Positions 17,629 to 28,078 of a stretch of 64,000 bases of DNA are shown here, in pieces. The stretch comes from Rhodococcus sp. IEGM 1379 (GTDB taxonomy: Bacteria; Actinomycetota; Actinomycetes; Mycobacteriales; Mycobacteriaceae). The notes under the pieces are model-generated. The model searched no databases, was not told where the DNA came from, and saw nothing but the letters and a program-made list of their open reading frames with translations. Where the stretch lies: NCBI RefSeq assembly GCF_030056815.1, contig NZ_JASHKR010000005.1:62001-126000 (forward strand). The letters run 5' to 3'. A program made the position numbers and the translations under genes. Position 1 is the stretch's first letter. Each line of letters opens with the position of its first letter.

Positions 17629-18483
17629 TTAGCGCTGATTCGTGATGTGGAACAGGGTGGCAAGCTTGTGGATCTTCTTTGCCTTTGCGAGTCTCGGCAG
17701 GTCACTGCCGTCGCGTACCCGTGATCCGTCTTCGCCGAGGTCGTCGATGACGTCCTGCGCCCAGACTGCGTCGGCGATGGACGGGCTCAGTCCGGCATTG
17801 ACAGGGGCGGTTTGCGCCGTGGTCATACACAGCTTGCCCGCCATACCGAGCGAGAGGGTGATTGCGCAGTCACGCGCGAGCAGATCTTGATCCGTACCCA
17901 ACGTGGGGCCGTCGATCGGTGCGGCGATGCGGGCTGCGCGACTAGCAATGGTCAGGCGCGAGCGTGGGTACGACATCGAGGTGGGGGAGTCGTCCATCCC
18001 GGTGTCGCGTCGGAAGTCTCCGCTGCCGAATGCCAAGCGGAAGGTTCCGTCGGTGCGTGCGATTTCCGGTGCGGCTTCGAGTCCGACAGCCGATTCGACG
18101 AGTGCCAGGATCTTGGTGCCCGCGGGGAGTCGCTCGGCGGTGGCGTCGACCTGCTGGCCGCTCTCGGTCTTTGCGAGCATGACGCCTTCGAGTCCGGGCA
18201 GTCCGGCCAGTGCGGCGAGGTCTTCTTCCCAGAACGGGGTGGTCGCGTCGTTGATGCGCACCCACGCACGGTTGTGTGCGCTCAGGAAATCGACGACGTC
18301 TTTTCGGGCGGCAGGCTTGTCGGGCGGGGTGACTGCATCCTCGAGATCGAGGATGACGGCGTCGGCCGCGCTGGCAAGGGCGGCGTCGAAGGTGTTCGGT
18401 TTGGATGCAGGGACCAGTAGCCACGATCTTGCCTGTTCAGGAGCAATTCGTAAGGTCACAGGTCTCTCCATGTGAGTAGTCAC
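17629..18483 (-). CDS. HpcH/HpaI family CoA-ester lyase (CitE-like)
   Basis: About 284 residues. A GTG at 18483 has GGAAAGG 7 bases upstream; an ATG four codons later is an alternative. The TIM-barrel citrate lyase beta-like core shows RSWLLVPASKP near the N-terminus, DAVILDLEDAV with the metal-binding acidic pair, and the ILALVESAVGL segment with the second Mg ligand. Stand-alone CitE-like proteins in actinobacteria cleave malyl- or citramalyl-CoA-type thioesters. No citrate lyase alpha or gamma subunits are adjacent, so it is not classical citrate lyase. Confidence 0.82.
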   Translation of the reverse strand: MTTHMERPVTLRIAPEQARSWLLVPASKPNTFDAALASAADAVILDLEDAVTPPDKPAARKDVVDFLSAHNRAWVRINDATTPFWEEDLAALAGLPGLEGVMLAKTESGQQVDATAERLPAGTKILALVESAVGLEAAPEIARTDGTFRLAFGSGDFRRDTGMDDSPTSMSYPRSRLTIASRAARIAAPIDGPTLGTDQDLLARDCAITLSLGMAGKLCMTTAQTAPVNAGLSPSIADAVWAQDVIDDLGEDGSRVRDGSDLPRLAKAKKIHKLATLFHITNQR

Positions 18484-18566
18484 ATCAGGGCCTTTCCGGT
18501 GATTTCCACGACACCAATGATGCCTGGTGAGCAAGGGTTCAGGCCAATTGCGTAACTAGATTTCAG

Positions 18567-18977
18567 TCACAGTTGACGCTTCGCTGCGCGTCGAATCTGA
18601 ACGATGCGTATACCGCCGGCCAACGCCATTATCAGTGCCCCGGCAATCGCCGAGAGCAAGATCGTGATGCCGAGCGGAAAATCTATCTGCCACGCCAAGA
18701 TCTTGACCGAAACGCTCTCCAGATTCTGCAGGATGAACACCAGCAGAAGGATCAGCACGATCGCACCTATAACCAGGCCAACCCAGGTAGTGGCTGCGCG
18801 GGTGCGGTCGGTGACGGCGTTTCCGGGCGGCGTCGGGGAGGGCGGGGCAACAGGTTCAGGATCGTGCTTTTCGACGGCCGTCATATCGTCTGTCTCGGGT
18901 AGTTCCGGGTCGGATCCGAATCCGTCGGTAGGACCGTATACGGGGGCGTTCGACGGATCTTCGGGTGTGCTGGACAT
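18567..18977 (-). CDS. LapA-domain membrane protein
   Basis: 136 residues starting MSSTPEDPSN at 18977; an in-frame ATG six codons upstream is less likely. An acidic Pro-rich cytoplasmic arm (~65 residues) precedes two hydrophobic segments around WVGLVIGAIVLILLLVFIL and ITILLSAIAGALIMALAGG. The FILQNLESV...LAWQIDFPLGI linker between them is characteristic of LapA/DUF1049 proteins. In enteric bacteria LapA acts in envelope assembly; its role in mycolate-containing bacteria is unknown. It lies convergent to nothing and divergent from rlmN. Confidence 0.85.
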   Translation of the reverse strand: MSSTPEDPSNAPVYGPTDGFGSDPELPETDDMTAVEKHDPEPVAPPSPTPPGNAVTDRTRAATTWVGLVIGAIVLILLLVFILQNLESVSVKILAWQIDFPLGITILLSAIAGALIMALAGGIRIVQIRRAAKRQL

Positions 18978-19079
18978 GAGTCGATCATCACGCAATAGCG
19001 GTGAACATGCACGCCCTACGGGCTCAGAAGCGGGCCGCGGTGGGGGTGAACGTCAAAACAATGGGAGAATGGTGTAACT

Positions 19080-20189
19080 ATGGCTGCCTCTCTTCCCCTC
19101 GTCTTCAATGCACCCAAGCGTGGAATGCCTCCTCGGCACCTCGCCGACCTCGATTCTGCAGAGCGCAAAGAAGCGGTGAAAGAGCTGGGTCTGCCCGCCT
19201 TTCGGGCCGATCAGTTGGCTCGGCAGTACTACGCCAGGCTCGAAGCCGATCCCGAGAAAATGACCGACCTTCCGGCGTCGGTGCGGGAAAAGGTCGGGGA
19301 GTCGCTGTTCCCGAAATTGCTGACGCCGATCAAGCATCTCTCGTGTGATGCCGGAGACACTCGCAAGACCCTGTGGAAGGCGCACGACGGCACGCTGCTC
19401 GAGAGCGTCCTCATGCGTTACCCGGAACGGGCGACTTTGTGCATCTCGAGCCAAGCCGGTTGCGGAATGGCTTGCCCGTTCTGCGCAACCGGTCAGGCCG
19501 GCCTCGATCGGAACCTTTCCACGGCTGAGATCGTCGACCAGGTTCGTGACGCGGCCGCCGCGATGCGCGACGGCGAGATCGCCGGTGGACCGGGCCGACT
19601 CTCCAACGTCGTGTTCATGGGCATGGGAGAGCCGCTGGCCAACTACAAGCGTGTGGTTGCTGCCGTGCGTCGCATCACGTCACCGGCGCCCGACGGACTC
19701 GGACTCTCGCAGCGATCCGTCACCGTCTCGACGGTCGGTTTGGCTCCGGCAATCCGCAAGTTGGCCGACGAGGGCCTGAGCGTCACGCTCGCCGTGTCCT
19801 TGCACACGCCTGACGACGAACTTCGCGACACCTTGGTCCCGGTGAATAACCGTTGGTCGGTGGCCGAGGTTTTGTCAGCCGCACGTTACTACGCCGATCA
19901 GACTGGCCGGCGCGTGTCGATCGAGTACGCGATGATCAAGGAAGTCAACGATCAGCCGTGGCGCGCAGACATGCTCGGCAAGAAACTGAAGAAGGCACTG
20001 GGTGGCCTTGTTCACGTCAACCTCATTCCGCTCAACCCCACCCCGGGTAGCGAATGGGACGCCAGCCCCAAGGATGTCGAGCGCGAGTTCGTGCGCCGCG
20101 TCATCGCCCAGGGTGTTTCCTGCACAGTTCGCGATACACGTGGCCAGGAAATCGCTGCCGCTTGTGGTCAGTTGGCTGCCGAAAACTAA
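19080..20189 (+). CDS. rlmN: Dual-specificity 23S rRNA/tRNA adenine-C2 methyltransferase RlmN
   Basis: 369 residues. The radical-SAM Cx3Cx2C cluster motif is at C128, C132 and C135 (GCGMACPFC). GMGEPLANY and a final segment with [14 protein letters not shown] supply the second conserved Cys that carries the methyl intermediate. The enzyme methylates A2503 of 23S rRNA and A37 of tRNAs. Length and motifs are standard. A strong terminator follows. Confidence 0.97.
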   Translation: MAASLPLVFNAPKRGMPPRHLADLDSAERKEAVKELGLPAFRADQLARQYYARLEADPEKMTDLPASVREKVGESLFPKLLTPIKHLSCDAGDTRKTLWKAHDGTLLESVLMRYPERATLCISSQAGCGMACPFCATGQAGLDRNLSTAEIVDQVRDAAAAMRDGEIAGGPGRLSNVVFMGMGEPLANYKRVVAAVRRITSPAPDGLGLSQRSVTVSTVGLAPAIRKLADEGLSVTLAVSLHTPDDELRDTLVPVNNRWSVAEVLSAARYYADQTGRRVSIEYAMIKEVNDQPWRADMLGKKLKKALGGLVHVNLIPLNPTPGSEWDASPKDVEREFVRRVIAQGVSCTVRDTRGQEIAAACGQLAAEN

Positions 20190-20201
20190 GAGCTCCAACA
20201 C

Positions 20202-20240
20202 AAAAGACCTCCACGAACACTTGGTTCGTGGAGGTCTTTT
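20202..20240 (+). terminator. rlmN terminator, probably bidirectional
   Basis: 17-bp perfect stem (20202-20218 with 20224-20240) flanked by A4 and T4, so it can stop transcription from rlmN and from the convergent DUF2631 gene. Confidence 0.92.
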
Positions 20241-20271
20241 GCTTGTCTGTCTCTATCGCGTGCGTCTGTCT

Positions 20272-20541
20272 CTATCGCGGGTGGCGACGGAGAATCATGT
20301 CGCGGATCAAGATGATCGCCATCAATCCGGCCGTACCGATCAGCCACAGGTCTTCGACCTTGCCGCTGTGATTGCCGATCATCATCAGGAGAAGGAATAC
20401 CGTGAAGAACCATCCGGCAATACGCATCGCCTTGAGGCTTTCACCACTCCACCCCCATGCGGCTGAGGGGACCTCGGCCTCATCGACGTGCGAGACCACG
20501 ACGGGGGCGCTGGACTTGACGTCCAACTGGGTATCGGCCAC
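20272..20541 (-). CDS. DUF2631 family small membrane protein
   Basis: 89 residues. A polar N-terminal half with WGWSGE is followed by two transmembrane segments ([17 protein letters not shown] and [20 protein letters not shown]), and it ends in RRHPR. This matches the actinobacterial DUF2631 family, which sits near dxr in mycobacteria too (from memory). A GGAGGA ribosome site lies before the ATG. Function unknown; possibly a small accessory of the membrane. Confidence 0.85.
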   Translation of the reverse strand: MADTQLDVKSSAPVVVSHVDEAEVPSAAWGWSGESLKAMRIAGWFFTVFLLLMMIGNHSGKVEDLWLIGTAGLMAIILIRDMILRRHPR

Positions 20542-20661
20542 GGTCGATCCTCCTGCTCATTCGGTTTAACTACTGCCCAATATCGTGACATACGACCGGC
20601 CGTCGTACGTAGTTGGGCGTCGATAAGGTTGTTCTCAGGTCTTATCAGGAACAATGGACGA

Positions 20662-21819
20662 GTGCAGGAAACCAGACCCACCCGCGTCCTTCTCCTCGGC
20701 AGTACCGGTTCCATCGGTACTCAGGCCTTGGAAGTCATCGCCGCTAACCCCGAACGGTTCGAAGTGGTCGGTCTGGCTGCCGGCGGGAACAACATCGAGT
20801 TGTTGGCCCAGCAGATCGAAGCGACGGGGGTCAGTGACGTCGCCGTGGCCAATCCGGACGCAGCGGCGTCGCTCGATTCGGTAACGGCTCGTTCCGGCCC
20901 CGGCGCTGCAGCGGAGTTGGTACGCGAGAGCGGAGCCGACGTCGTTCTCAACGCCCTGGTTGGGTCGCTGGGACTGGAACCGACCTTGGCTGCTCTCGCG
21001 TCGGGTGCACGGTTGGCCCTCGCCAACAAGGAATCGTTGGTCGCCGGCGGCGCGCTGGTTACCAAGGCCGCGGCACCCGGTCAGATAGTGCCCGTCGACT
21101 CCGAACACTCGGCGCTGGCACAGTGCCTGCGCGGCGGTACGGCCGACGAAGTGGCGCGGTTGGTTCTCACTGCTTCGGGTGGGCCGTTCCGCGGCTGGAC
21201 AGCGCAGGCTCTGGAGTCGGTGACGCCTGAGCAAGCCGGCGCTCATCCCACCTGGTCGATGGGTCCGATGAACACTCTCAACTCGGCAACCCTGGTCAAC
21301 AAGGGGCTGGAGTTAATCGAGACGAATCTGCTGTTCGGTATCGACTACGACCGGATCGACGTCACGGTCCATCCGCAGTCGATCGTCCATTCCATGGTCA
21401 CGTTCTTCGACGGTTCGACTTTGGCTCAGGCGAGTCCGCCGGACATGAAGCTCCCGATCGCCCTCGCATTGGGTTGGCCCGATCGAATTGCCGGCGCCGC
21501 TGCGGCATGCGACTTCACGAAAGCGTCGACGTGGGATTTCGAGCCGCTCGACGAAACGGTCTTTCCGGCTGTCGAGTTGGCCCGTAGCGCCGGCAAGGCC
21601 GGCGGCTGCTTCACGGCAATCTACAACGCCGCCAACGAGATTGCTGCGCAGGCATTTCTCGATGGCGTCATTACTTTCCCGACCATTGTTCGCACAGTGT
21701 CCGCTGTTCTCGATGAAGCGGGCGAGTGGTCGGCGGAACCGACTACGGTGGACGACGTTCTGGCCGCAGACGGCTGGGCACGCACGCGAGCGCGTCAGCT
21801 CGTGAAGCAGGAGGGCTAG
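20662..21819 (+). CDS. dxr: 1-deoxy-D-xylulose 5-phosphate reductoisomerase
   Basis: 385 residues from GTG 20662; upstream in-frame starts lie in the divergent DUF2631 promoter. NADPH-binding [12 protein letters not shown] sits at the N-terminus, [12 protein letters not shown] in the middle and VDSEHSA with the metal ligands. The catalytic loop includes [19 protein letters not shown]. It commits DXP to the MEP isoprenoid pathway. ispG, a later step, lies two genes downstream with a site-2 protease between, the order also known in mycobacteria. Confidence 0.96.
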   Translation: MQETRPTRVLLLGSTGSIGTQALEVIAANPERFEVVGLAAGGNNIELLAQQIEATGVSDVAVANPDAAASLDSVTARSGPGAAAELVRESGADVVLNALVGSLGLEPTLAALASGARLALANKESLVAGGALVTKAAAPGQIVPVDSEHSALAQCLRGGTADEVARLVLTASGGPFRGWTAQALESVTPEQAGAHPTWSMGPMNTLNSATLVNKGLELIETNLLFGIDYDRIDVTVHPQSIVHSMVTFFDGSTLAQASPPDMKLPIALALGWPDRIAGAAAACDFTKASTWDFEPLDETVFPAVELARSAGKAGGCFTAIYNAANEIAAQAFLDGVITFPTIVRTVSAVLDEAGEWSAEPTTVDDVLAADGWARTRARQLVKQEG

Positions 21820-21825
21820 AGCTTC

Positions 21826-23049
21826 GTGGTTTTCGCATTTGGCGTAGTGCTGTTTGCCCTCGGTATCGGCGTGTCCATCGCCCTGCACGAGGCCGGCCAC
21901 ATGTGGACGGCCAAGGCGCTGGGTATGAAGGTCCGCCGCTACTACATCGGCTTCGGTCCCAAGATCTTCTCCTTCCGTCGTGGTGAGACCGAATACGGTC
22001 TCAAGGCGCTTCCTCTCGGTGGTTTCTGCGACATCGCGGGTATGACGGCGCTCGACGAGATGACGCCCGAAGAAGAGCCGCACGCCATGTACAAGAAGGC
22101 GGCGTGGAAGCGCGTCGTCGTCATGTCGGGTGGCATCGCGATGAACTTCATTCTCGGGCTGCTCCTGATCTACGCCTTGCTACTCGGCTGGGGCGCGACC
22201 ACTACGGCTCCCGCTCCGGCAGTTGTCGAGAAGCTTTCGTGTGTCGCTCCCACCCAGTACGGCCAGGACAAGAACTGGGATCTGGCGCCCTGTGAGGGCG
22301 GTGGCCCAGCCGAAGCTGCTGGAATTCTGCCGGGAGATCGCATCACCGCCGTGAACGGAAAGCCTGTCGACACGTTCAAGGAGGTGTCCGCCGCGATCCG
22401 CGATACGACGGGCACGGTTGATCTCACCGTCGAGCGCGGCGGCCAGACACTGCAGTTCCCGGTAGCGGTCACTTCTGCCGAGCGATATGTCACGGTACCG
22501 GGCAGCACGACGCCCGAACTCACCAAGGTCAGTGCGGTCGGAATCGTCGGAGTCACACCCGAGCCGGAGCGGTACAACGCGCTGACGGCTGTGCCCGCAG
22601 CGTTCGATTTCACCGGCGAGATCATGGTCGATTCGGTAAAGGCACTCGCCGACATTCCGTCGAAGGTCGGGGCTTTGTGGGAGTCCGTCACTGGCGGTGA
22701 ACGAGCGCTGGACACTCCGATCAGTGTGGTCGGAGCCAGTGTCATCGGCGGTGAGGCCGCTGAACGTGCTGCGTGGCCGCAATTTGTCATGCTCCTCGCA
22801 TCGATCAACTTCTTCCTCGGCGTGTTCAACATCCTCCCGCTGCTGCCCCTCGACGGTGGTCACATTGCAGTCGTGTTCTACGAACGGATTCGGGACTGGT
22901 TCCGTGCGCGTCGCGGTCTGATCGCCGGTGGTCCGGTCGATTACACAAAACTTTTGCCGATCACCTACGTCTTCATCGTCATTGGCGGCGCGTTCATGTT
23001 GCTGACATTGACGGCAGACATCGTCAACCCCATCAAGATCTTCGGATAG
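21826..23049 (+). CDS. rip1: Site-2 zinc metalloprotease (RseP/Rip1 type)
   Basis: 407 residues from GTG 21826, with GGAGG about 11 bases upstream. Membrane helix 1 carries the zinc-binding HEAGH (21-25). A PDZ domain with GGPAEAAGILPGDRITAVNGKPV follows, and the LLPLDGGH motif in a later helix gives the third ligand. Rip1 of M. tuberculosis cuts anti-sigma factors within the membrane and affects envelope lipids. Coexpression between dxr and ispG is conserved. Confidence 0.95.
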   Translation: MVFAFGVVLFALGIGVSIALHEAGHMWTAKALGMKVRRYYIGFGPKIFSFRRGETEYGLKALPLGGFCDIAGMTALDEMTPEEEPHAMYKKAAWKRVVVMSGGIAMNFILGLLLIYALLLGWGATTTAPAPAVVEKLSCVAPTQYGQDKNWDLAPCEGGGPAEAAGILPGDRITAVNGKPVDTFKEVSAAIRDTTGTVDLTVERGGQTLQFPVAVTSAERYVTVPGSTTPELTKVSAVGIVGVTPEPERYNALTAVPAAFDFTGEIMVDSVKALADIPSKVGALWESVTGGERALDTPISVVGASVIGGEAAERAAWPQFVMLLASINFFLGVFNILPLLPLDGGHIAVVFYERIRDWFRARRGLIAGGPVDYTKLLPITYVFIVIGGAFMLLTLTADIVNPIKIFG

Positions 23050-23105
23050 CGTCGACCAGTGCAATCGTCCGCGAGTGACACCCCGGCTAAACTTGCAGTG
23101 AAGCT

Positions 23106-24281
23106 ATGAAAGTAGGCACAGACGTGACCATCCCTATCGGTTTGGGAATGCCCTCGGCACCCGCAGCGATTCTCGCTCCGCGACGCAAGACCCGACAGTT
23201 GATGGTCGGCAATGTCGGTGTCGGAAGTGATTTCCCGGTCTCGGTGCAGTCGATGACTACAACCAAGACGCACGACATCAATGCGACACTTCAGCAGATC
23301 GCAGAGCTGACTGCCTCGGGTTGTGACATCGTCCGAGTTGCCTGCCCCCGGCAGGAAGACGCCGACGCGCTGTCGATCATCGCCAAGAAGAGCCAGATCC
23401 CGGTTATCGCGGATATTCATTTCCAGCCGCGATACATTTTCGCTGCCATTGATGCCGGTTGCGCCGCTGTCCGCGTCAACCCGGGCAACATCAAGGAATT
23501 CGACGGCCGCGTCAAAGAAGTAGCCAAGGCTGCCGGCGATGCGGGCATCCCGATTCGTATCGGCGTCAATGCAGGTTCTCTGGATCCGCGGTTGATGGAG
23601 AAGTACGGCAAGGCGACGCCGGAAGCACTGGTCGAGTCTGCGTTGTGGGAAGCCGGCCTGTTCGAAGAGCACGGTTTCGGCGACATCAAGATCTCCGTCA
23701 AGCACAACGACCCGGTCATCATGGTTGAGGCGTACCGCCAGCTCGCTGCAAAATGCGACTACCCGTTGCACCTCGGCGTCACCGAGGCCGGTCCGGCGTT
23801 CCAGGGCACCATCAAGTCCGCAGTCGCCTTCGGCGCATTGCTCGCCGAAGGAATCGGCGACACCATCCGTGTCTCCCTTTCGGCTCCGCCCGCCGAAGAA
23901 ATCAAGGTCGGAAACCAGATTCTGCAGTCATTGAACTTGCGTCCGCGCAAGCTCGAGATTGTGTCCTGCCCGTCGTGTGGGCGGGCGCAGGTCGACGTCT
24001 ACACCTTGGCCGACCAGGTCTCCGCCGGTCTCGAAGGCATGGAGATCCCGCTGCGCGTCGCAGTCATGGGTTGCGTCGTCAACGGGCCCGGTGAAGCACG
24101 TGAAGCCGATCTCGGAGTCGCGTCGGGCAACGGTAAGGGTCAGATCTTCGTGAAGGGCAAGGTCATCAAGACTGTGCCCGAAGCGATGATCGTCGAGACC
24201 CTCATCGAAGAGGCGATGAAGATCGCCGAAAGCATGGAAGGTGATTCGTCGGAGGGTGCTCCGGTCGTCACTGTCAGTTGA
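23106..24281 (+). CDS. ispG: 4-hydroxy-3-methylbut-2-en-1-yl diphosphate synthase
   Basis: 391 residues. N-terminal TIM-barrel features include VQSMTTTKT and [12 protein letters not shown]. The C-terminal iron-sulfur ligands appear as SCPSCGR and [11 protein letters not shown]. IspG reductively opens MEcPP to HMBPP in the MEP pathway. The ATG at 23106 has a poor ribosome site; a GTG at 23124 could also serve. It ends in a short acidic tail. Confidence 0.96.
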   Translation: MKVGTDVTIPIGLGMPSAPAAILAPRRKTRQLMVGNVGVGSDFPVSVQSMTTTKTHDINATLQQIAELTASGCDIVRVACPRQEDADALSIIAKKSQIPVIADIHFQPRYIFAAIDAGCAAVRVNPGNIKEFDGRVKEVAKAAGDAGIPIRIGVNAGSLDPRLMEKYGKATPEALVESALWEAGLFEEHGFGDIKISVKHNDPVIMVEAYRQLAAKCDYPLHLGVTEAGPAFQGTIKSAVAFGALLAEGIGDTIRVSLSAPPAEEIKVGNQILQSLNLRPRKLEIVSCPSCGRAQVDVYTLADQVSAGLEGMEIPLRVAVMGCVVNGPGEAREADLGVASGNGKGQIFVKGKVIKTVPEAMIVETLIEEAMKIAESMEGDSSEGAPVVTVS

Positions 24282-24387
24282 GTAACACCGGGTAGAAACC
24301 TCCCCACAAATAGTAGGTTCGTGGCAATCTGAGTGCACTACAAGTCCAGTGACGAATGGACGCACCCGTGAGCGGAGGGGTTGGTCG

Positions 24388-25224
24388 ATGCTGAAACTCC
24401 TTGGAGCCAGGCAGATCGGGAGTCGGGATCTCGACGATGTACGTCGTGTCCTCGACGCCGATCCGATTGCCTCCTGCATGATCGCCTCGCGGGTCGAGGA
24501 ATTCGGCGTCGACCCGCGCATGATCCACGGTGAACTGTGGAGTCGCGGTGGCCCGTCGTCGTCGCTCTGTTTCGCCGGCGCAAATCTGGTACCGCTACGT
24601 GGGGAACTCGACGACATACGTGCGTTCGCCGACCGCGCCTGCCGGATCCCGCGAATGTGCTCGTCGCTGGTTGGTAGGGCCGAACTGGCATTGCCGCTGT
24701 GGGAGATGCTGGAACTGGACTGGGGGAGCGCGCGGGAGGTTCGCGCGGAGCAGCCGCTGATGGCTGTTTCCGAGCCGTTGGCGTGCGCGCCCAATCCGTC
24801 CGTCCGTCAGGTTCGCTCGGATGAGCTCGACATCTATCTGCCGGCTGCTGTGTCGATGTTCATCGAAGAGGTCGGTATCGACCCGCGGGCCAACGACGGT
24901 GGACGCGGATATCGGCATCGTGTGGCCAGCCTGATCGCGGCTGGGCGGGCCTGGGCCCATATCGAGGACGGGCAGGTCGTTTTCAAAGCTGAGGTGGGTT
25001 CGGTGTCGTCGCGGTGCGGTCAGATCCAAGGGGTGTGGGTCAATCCGGAATTCCGTGGTCAGGGGCACGGGATCACGGGAACTGCTGCCGTGGCCGAGTC
25101 CATCATGGCGAGCGGTCGCATTGCGAGTCTGTACGTCAACAGCTTCAACACAATCGCGCGCTCTACCTATTCGCGGGTGGGCTTCCGTCAGGTTGCGACG
25201 TTCGCGACTGTTCTCCTCGATTGA
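24388..25224 (+). CDS. GNAT acetyltransferase with DUF4081 N-terminal domain
   Basis: 278 residues from ATG 24388, with GGAGG 9 bases before. The first ~130 residues match the DUF4081-type arm (RQIGSRDLDDVRRVLDADPIASCMIASRV). The C-terminal GNAT domain has the acetyl-CoA loop IQGVWVNPEFRGQGHG followed by SLYVNSFNTIARSTYSRVGF. Same place as Rv2867c, directly after ispG. The acceptor substrate is unknown. Confidence 0.87.
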   Translation: MLKLLGARQIGSRDLDDVRRVLDADPIASCMIASRVEEFGVDPRMIHGELWSRGGPSSSLCFAGANLVPLRGELDDIRAFADRACRIPRMCSSLVGRAELALPLWEMLELDWGSAREVRAEQPLMAVSEPLACAPNPSVRQVRSDELDIYLPAAVSMFIEEVGIDPRANDGGRGYRHRVASLIAAGRAWAHIEDGQVVFKAEVGSVSSRCGQIQGVWVNPEFRGQGHGITGTAAVAESIMASGRIASLYVNSFNTIARSTYSRVGFRQVATFATVLLD

Positions 25225-25272
25225 GTCGTGCCTGCGCTTTGCCGAGTGGGCCTCGACCTAGTATGGGATCCG

Positions 25273-27087
25273 ATGAATACTCGGTCGTTCTCCCGTAGTC
25301 GTCCCGCGCAATTTCTGGCGTCCTGCACTGTCGTATTCCTGGCGGTGGGGATCACCTCATGCACCCCGAAGCCTTCGGGGCCGGAACCCGTCGCACAGCA
25401 GTTTCTGAGTGCGTTCGGTGATCGCGACATCGAGGAAGCTGCCTCGATGACGGATCGTCCTGATTCCGCGGGAGCGGTCATGAGCGATACCTGGGACGCA
25501 CTGCAGGCCGATTCCATGACTGCGGAAACGACGTCGGTCAAGATGAACGGTGATACCGCGACGGTCGGCTACACCTACGTGTGGAACCTCCCGAAAGATC
25601 GTGTTTGGACGTACGACGGTGAAATTCAGATGGGTCGCAAGGACGGAAATTGGTCTGTCCGTTGGAGTTCTACCGACGTGCATCCCCGTCTCGGCGACAA
25701 GCAGACCATGTCTCTGCGATCGAAAGCCGCGCCGCGGGCTCGGGTCAACGAGCATTCGGGAACCGATGTCCTGGTTCCGGGAATCGTGTACCGGGTCAAG
25801 TTCGATCGGTCGAAGAGTGCAGACGTCATCGGTGCGGCAAATACCTTGGCCGCGACATTGGTTCGATTCGACTCGTCTCTGACCGGTCAGTCGATTGCCG
25901 AGTCATCCACCGCGGTCAAGGGCGACTACCTGGTGACACGTTTGCGCAGTGACGATTACGAAGCGGTGTCGGCGCAATTGGCTGGAATCCCCGGTGTGAC
26001 CGTGTCCGACGAATCGGATCTGGTTTCCACGGATCCGGAATTTGCGCCAGATCTGTTGGGGCAGATCAAGAAAACCATTATCGACGAGGTCGACGGCAAA
26101 GCCGGCTGGAGCGTCGTCACGGTCAATCAGAACGGCGTTGACACCGATGTGCTGACGGAGACTGCACCGCAACCGGTTCCGTCGTTCACGATTAGTCTCG
26201 ACCGCAACATTCAGCTAGCGGCTCAGCGGGCCGTGGCTGTCAGTGCGGATCAGGCGATGATGGTGGTCATCGAGCCTTCGACGGGCGCAATTCTCGCGGT
26301 GGCTCAGAACAAGGCCGCCGATCGTGATGGTCCGGTTGCCACGATGGGCCTCTACCCGCCGGGTTCCACGTTCAAGATCGTGACTGCCGGCGCTGCGATT
26401 TCCGGCGGTCAGGCGACGCCCGAGACTATGGTGCCGTGCCCGGGCCGCATCGAGATCGGGCAGCGCAGTGTGCCCAACTACAACGAATTCTCCCTGGGCA
26501 CAGTGCCGATGGCGACTGCGTTTGCGCGTTCGTGCAATACGTCGTTCGCAAAGTTGGCCAGCGAAATGACTCCCGATGCCTTGACCACCGCAGCCTCGCA
26601 GTTCGGTATCGGACCGGAATACAACGTGGTGGGATTGCCGACGGAGTCGGGTTCGGTACCGCCGGCACCGGATCTGGTGCAGCGCACCGAAGACGGCTTC
26701 GGGCAGGGCTTGGTTGTAGTGAGTCCGTTCGGAATGGCGTTGGCTGCGGCGACGGTTGCCCAGGGGTCCACGCCGGTGCCACACCTGATTTCGGGTCGAG
26801 AAACCACCGTCGACGGTGACCGTCCATTGATCAGTGCGGAGATGGTCGACGGCTTGCGCGGAATGATGCGCCTGGTGGTGACCAGCGGTACCGCTGAGCG
26901 CGTCAAGGATCAGGGTGAGGTGTATGGCAAAACTGGTGAGGCCGAGGTCGACGGCGGCTCCCACGCCTGGTTCGTCGGCTACCGCGGGGACTTGGCTTTT
27001 GCGACTCTTGTTGTGCGGGGCGGAAGTTCGGACAATGCAGTGGGTGTGACGCGAGATATGTTGGCGGCTCTTCCCGAAGGCTACTGA
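25273..27087 (+). CDS. Penicillin-binding lipoprotein, class B transpeptidase
   Basis: 604 residues from ATG 25273. The lipobox VGITSC places the acylated Cys at residue 30. A MecA-N-like NTF2 domain (about 38-160) and a dimerisation region precede the transpeptidase domain. Active-site motifs are S365-T-F-K, S420-C-N and K553-T-G. It matches the Rv2864c group (PbpLipo), which crosslinks peptidoglycan and binds beta-lactams. Because it is anchored by lipid instead of an N-terminal helix, it differs from PbpA/PbpB. It converges on a LuxR regulator 4 bases away. Confidence 0.93.
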   Translation: MNTRSFSRSRPAQFLASCTVVFLAVGITSCTPKPSGPEPVAQQFLSAFGDRDIEEAASMTDRPDSAGAVMSDTWDALQADSMTAETTSVKMNGDTATVGYTYVWNLPKDRVWTYDGEIQMGRKDGNWSVRWSSTDVHPRLGDKQTMSLRSKAAPRARVNEHSGTDVLVPGIVYRVKFDRSKSADVIGAANTLAATLVRFDSSLTGQSIAESSTAVKGDYLVTRLRSDDYEAVSAQLAGIPGVTVSDESDLVSTDPEFAPDLLGQIKKTIIDEVDGKAGWSVVTVNQNGVDTDVLTETAPQPVPSFTISLDRNIQLAAQRAVAVSADQAMMVVIEPSTGAILAVAQNKAADRDGPVATMGLYPPGSTFKIVTAGAAISGGQATPETMVPCPGRIEIGQRSVPNYNEFSLGTVPMATAFARSCNTSFAKLASEMTPDALTTAASQFGIGPEYNVVGLPTESGSVPPAPDLVQRTEDGFGQGLVVVSPFGMALAAATVAQGSTPVPHLISGRETTVDGDRPLISAEMVDGLRGMMRLVVTSGTAERVKDQGEVYGKTGEAEVDGGSHAWFVGYRGDLAFATLVVRGGSSDNAVGVTRDMLAALPEGY

Positions 27088-27091
27088 CGGC

Positions 27092-27952
27092 TCAGGGCAG
27101 TAGTCCCAGTTTTCTTGCCGTCACGACGGCTTCGTGCCGTGAGTGTGCGTCGAGTTTGCTCATTGCGCTTCTCAGATAGCTCTTGACGGTCTCCGCGCTG
27201 ACGGAAAGTCGTCCCGCTGTTTCAAGGTTGGTGCATCCGAGCGCGACCTGTGACAGGACGTCGACCTCGCGTGGTGTGAGCGTCACGGTGTTTTCGGGGT
27301 CGATGCCCGTGGGGCTCAGGAGAAGTGCCAGCCGTTGGGACAGTCCCCGAAGTTTGATCTGCAGGTCGGAATCGGTGACAGTGTTTGCAACGCTGCGTAG
27401 TTCGGCGTGTACGTCACGAATCTCTTCGGTGGACATTCCGTCGCCGGTAGTGGCGGATGCGGCGTGCAGGAGTTGGAGTCGTCTGTCGACTTCGTCGCGG
27501 ATCGCCAACTCCGTGCCCAGGCGCCGCGACGCGGACACCATGATGTCGGCAGTTCGGTTGCCGATCGGGGCGAAGTCTCGGATTGCGGCATAGAGCACCG
27601 CGCGCGATTTACCCGCCACCATGACCGGGACAGCGAGGATGGAATGAAGTCCTTCGCTCAGTACCGGTCGGTCGAAATGATGGGTGATCGATTGAGAATT
27701 GCCGTAGTCGTTGACTGCGAACGGCGAGCGTTGGGCGACGACGCGTCCGCCCATGCCCGATCGCGGCGGGATAGCGAGACCTTTGAGGTTGTTGGTGCGG
27801 GTGCCCACGAACTCGGTCAGGTGCAAAGTTTCGTCCTGCACTTCGCCGCCGAAGAGTACTGGAACTACTCCCTGAGCTGCGATTGATCGAAGTTCGCTTC
27901 GCATGGCGTCCCCGTCGCGGGGGCGTAGAAGGTGTGATGCAAGTCTGGACAC
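27092..27952 (-). CDS. GAF-LuxR family transcriptional regulator
   Basis: 286 residues from GTG 27952; ATG 27904 is an alternative. A GAF-like sensory region (about 25-160, with SILAVPVMVAGKSRAVLYAA) precedes a C-terminal LuxR helix-turn-helix: LTPREVDVLSQVALGCTNLE followed by AGRLSVSAETVKSYLRSAMSK. It is divergent from an acyl-CoA synthetase gene 126 bases away, the common arrangement of a regulator controlling a fatty- or aromatic-acid activation gene. Ligand unknown. Confidence 0.87.
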   Translation of the reverse strand: MSRLASHLLRPRDGDAMRSELRSIAAQGVVPVLFGGEVQDETLHLTEFVGTRTNNLKGLAIPPRSGMGGRVVAQRSPFAVNDYGNSQSITHHFDRPVLSEGLHSILAVPVMVAGKSRAVLYAAIRDFAPIGNRTADIMVSASRRLGTELAIRDEVDRRLQLLHAASATTGDGMSTEEIRDVHAELRSVANTVTDSDLQIKLRGLSQRLALLLSPTGIDPENTVTLTPREVDVLSQVALGCTNLETAGRLSVSAETVKSYLRSAMSKLDAHSRHEAVVTARKLGLLP

Positions 27953-28078
27953 GCCGTACCCCTTTCCGGGGGTAGTGAAGTTTCCTTGTGAGCTGGATCA
28001 TAGGTGCAAGGCAGTACGTATGACGAGTCGGTCGTCGAACCCGCCGCCCAACCATACGACCATCAAAGGAGCACGTCG

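Noticed and set aside
17629-18483. Citrate lyase operon
   Set aside because: Only a CitE-like gene exists; no alpha or gamma subunit or ligase is near.
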